64,000 nt of DNA from Ypsolopha sequella (lineage: Eukaryota > Arthropoda > Insecta > Lepidoptera > Ypsolophidae): the NCBI GenBank assembly GCA_934047225.1, contig OW204012.1:7068001-7132000 (forward strand), read 5' to 3'. Numbering within the stretch: the stretch's first letter is position 1; every line of letters starts with the position of its first letter. This document shows, piece after piece, positions 63,946 through 64,000 of this stretch. Position numbers and translations under genes: made by a program. The notes under the pieces were generated by a model, which saw only the letters and a program-made list of their open reading frames with translations, made no database searches and was not told the DNA's origin.

Positions 63946-64000
63946 TTGTATCACCATAGGTTTTAAAAATAGCGGGAAGTGAAGAGAAAATTGGTGAAGA

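Overview
The window looks like a stretch of moth or butterfly (Lepidoptera) genome. It is AT-rich and eukaryotic in style: no operons, no ribosome binding sites, dense transposon debris. It carries dispersed motifs that I know as widespread in lepidopteran genomes, for example the 'GCGAGTCCGACTCGCACTTGGCC' type repeat, the 'CCACTGCTGGACATAAG' type repeat and the 'CCCGCCCCGGCTTCGCACGGG' type repeat. I found no host protein-coding gene that I can support. Every coding relic I recognise belongs to a transposable element: a Jockey/CR1-group LINE, a BEL/Pao and a Copia LTR retrotransposon, and several IS630-Tc1-mariner DNA transposons.

Layout. 0-9 kb: foldback and TTAA-type miniature transposons (MITEs), including a three-level nest at 5.7-6.9 kb. 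9.1-9.7 kb: a hAT-like element split by a 201-bp retro-inserted piece that carries a hammerhead-ribozyme-like motif. 10.2-16.9 kb: the centrepiece, a 45-bp minisatellite of about 31 units split by a 5'-truncated LINE (7-bp target duplication), whose reverse-transcriptase frame is in turn split by a BEL/Pao element with two 465-bp LTRs that look identical (5-bp duplication). 17-29 kb: MITEs and degraded repeats. 29.4-31.6 kb: a 2.16-kb hAT-like element with an exact 8-bp duplication that contains nested inverted repeats and the C-terminal part of an IS630-type transposase. 32-55 kb: many foldback MITEs, a 917-bp transposase-deletion derivative, and a GC-rich tandem duplication. 55-64 kb: the 5' end of a Copia element, inverted copies of the K and L repeats of 23 kb, a second hammerhead-like site, and a 1013-bp IS630-type deletion derivative.

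The window reads as a record of layered insertions. Target duplications could be read directly for more than a dozen elements, which gives a relative order of events. The youngest event is probably the BEL/Pao insertion. Coordinates of insertions with duplications are exact to the base as far as hand reading allows; boundaries of degraded families are approximate.
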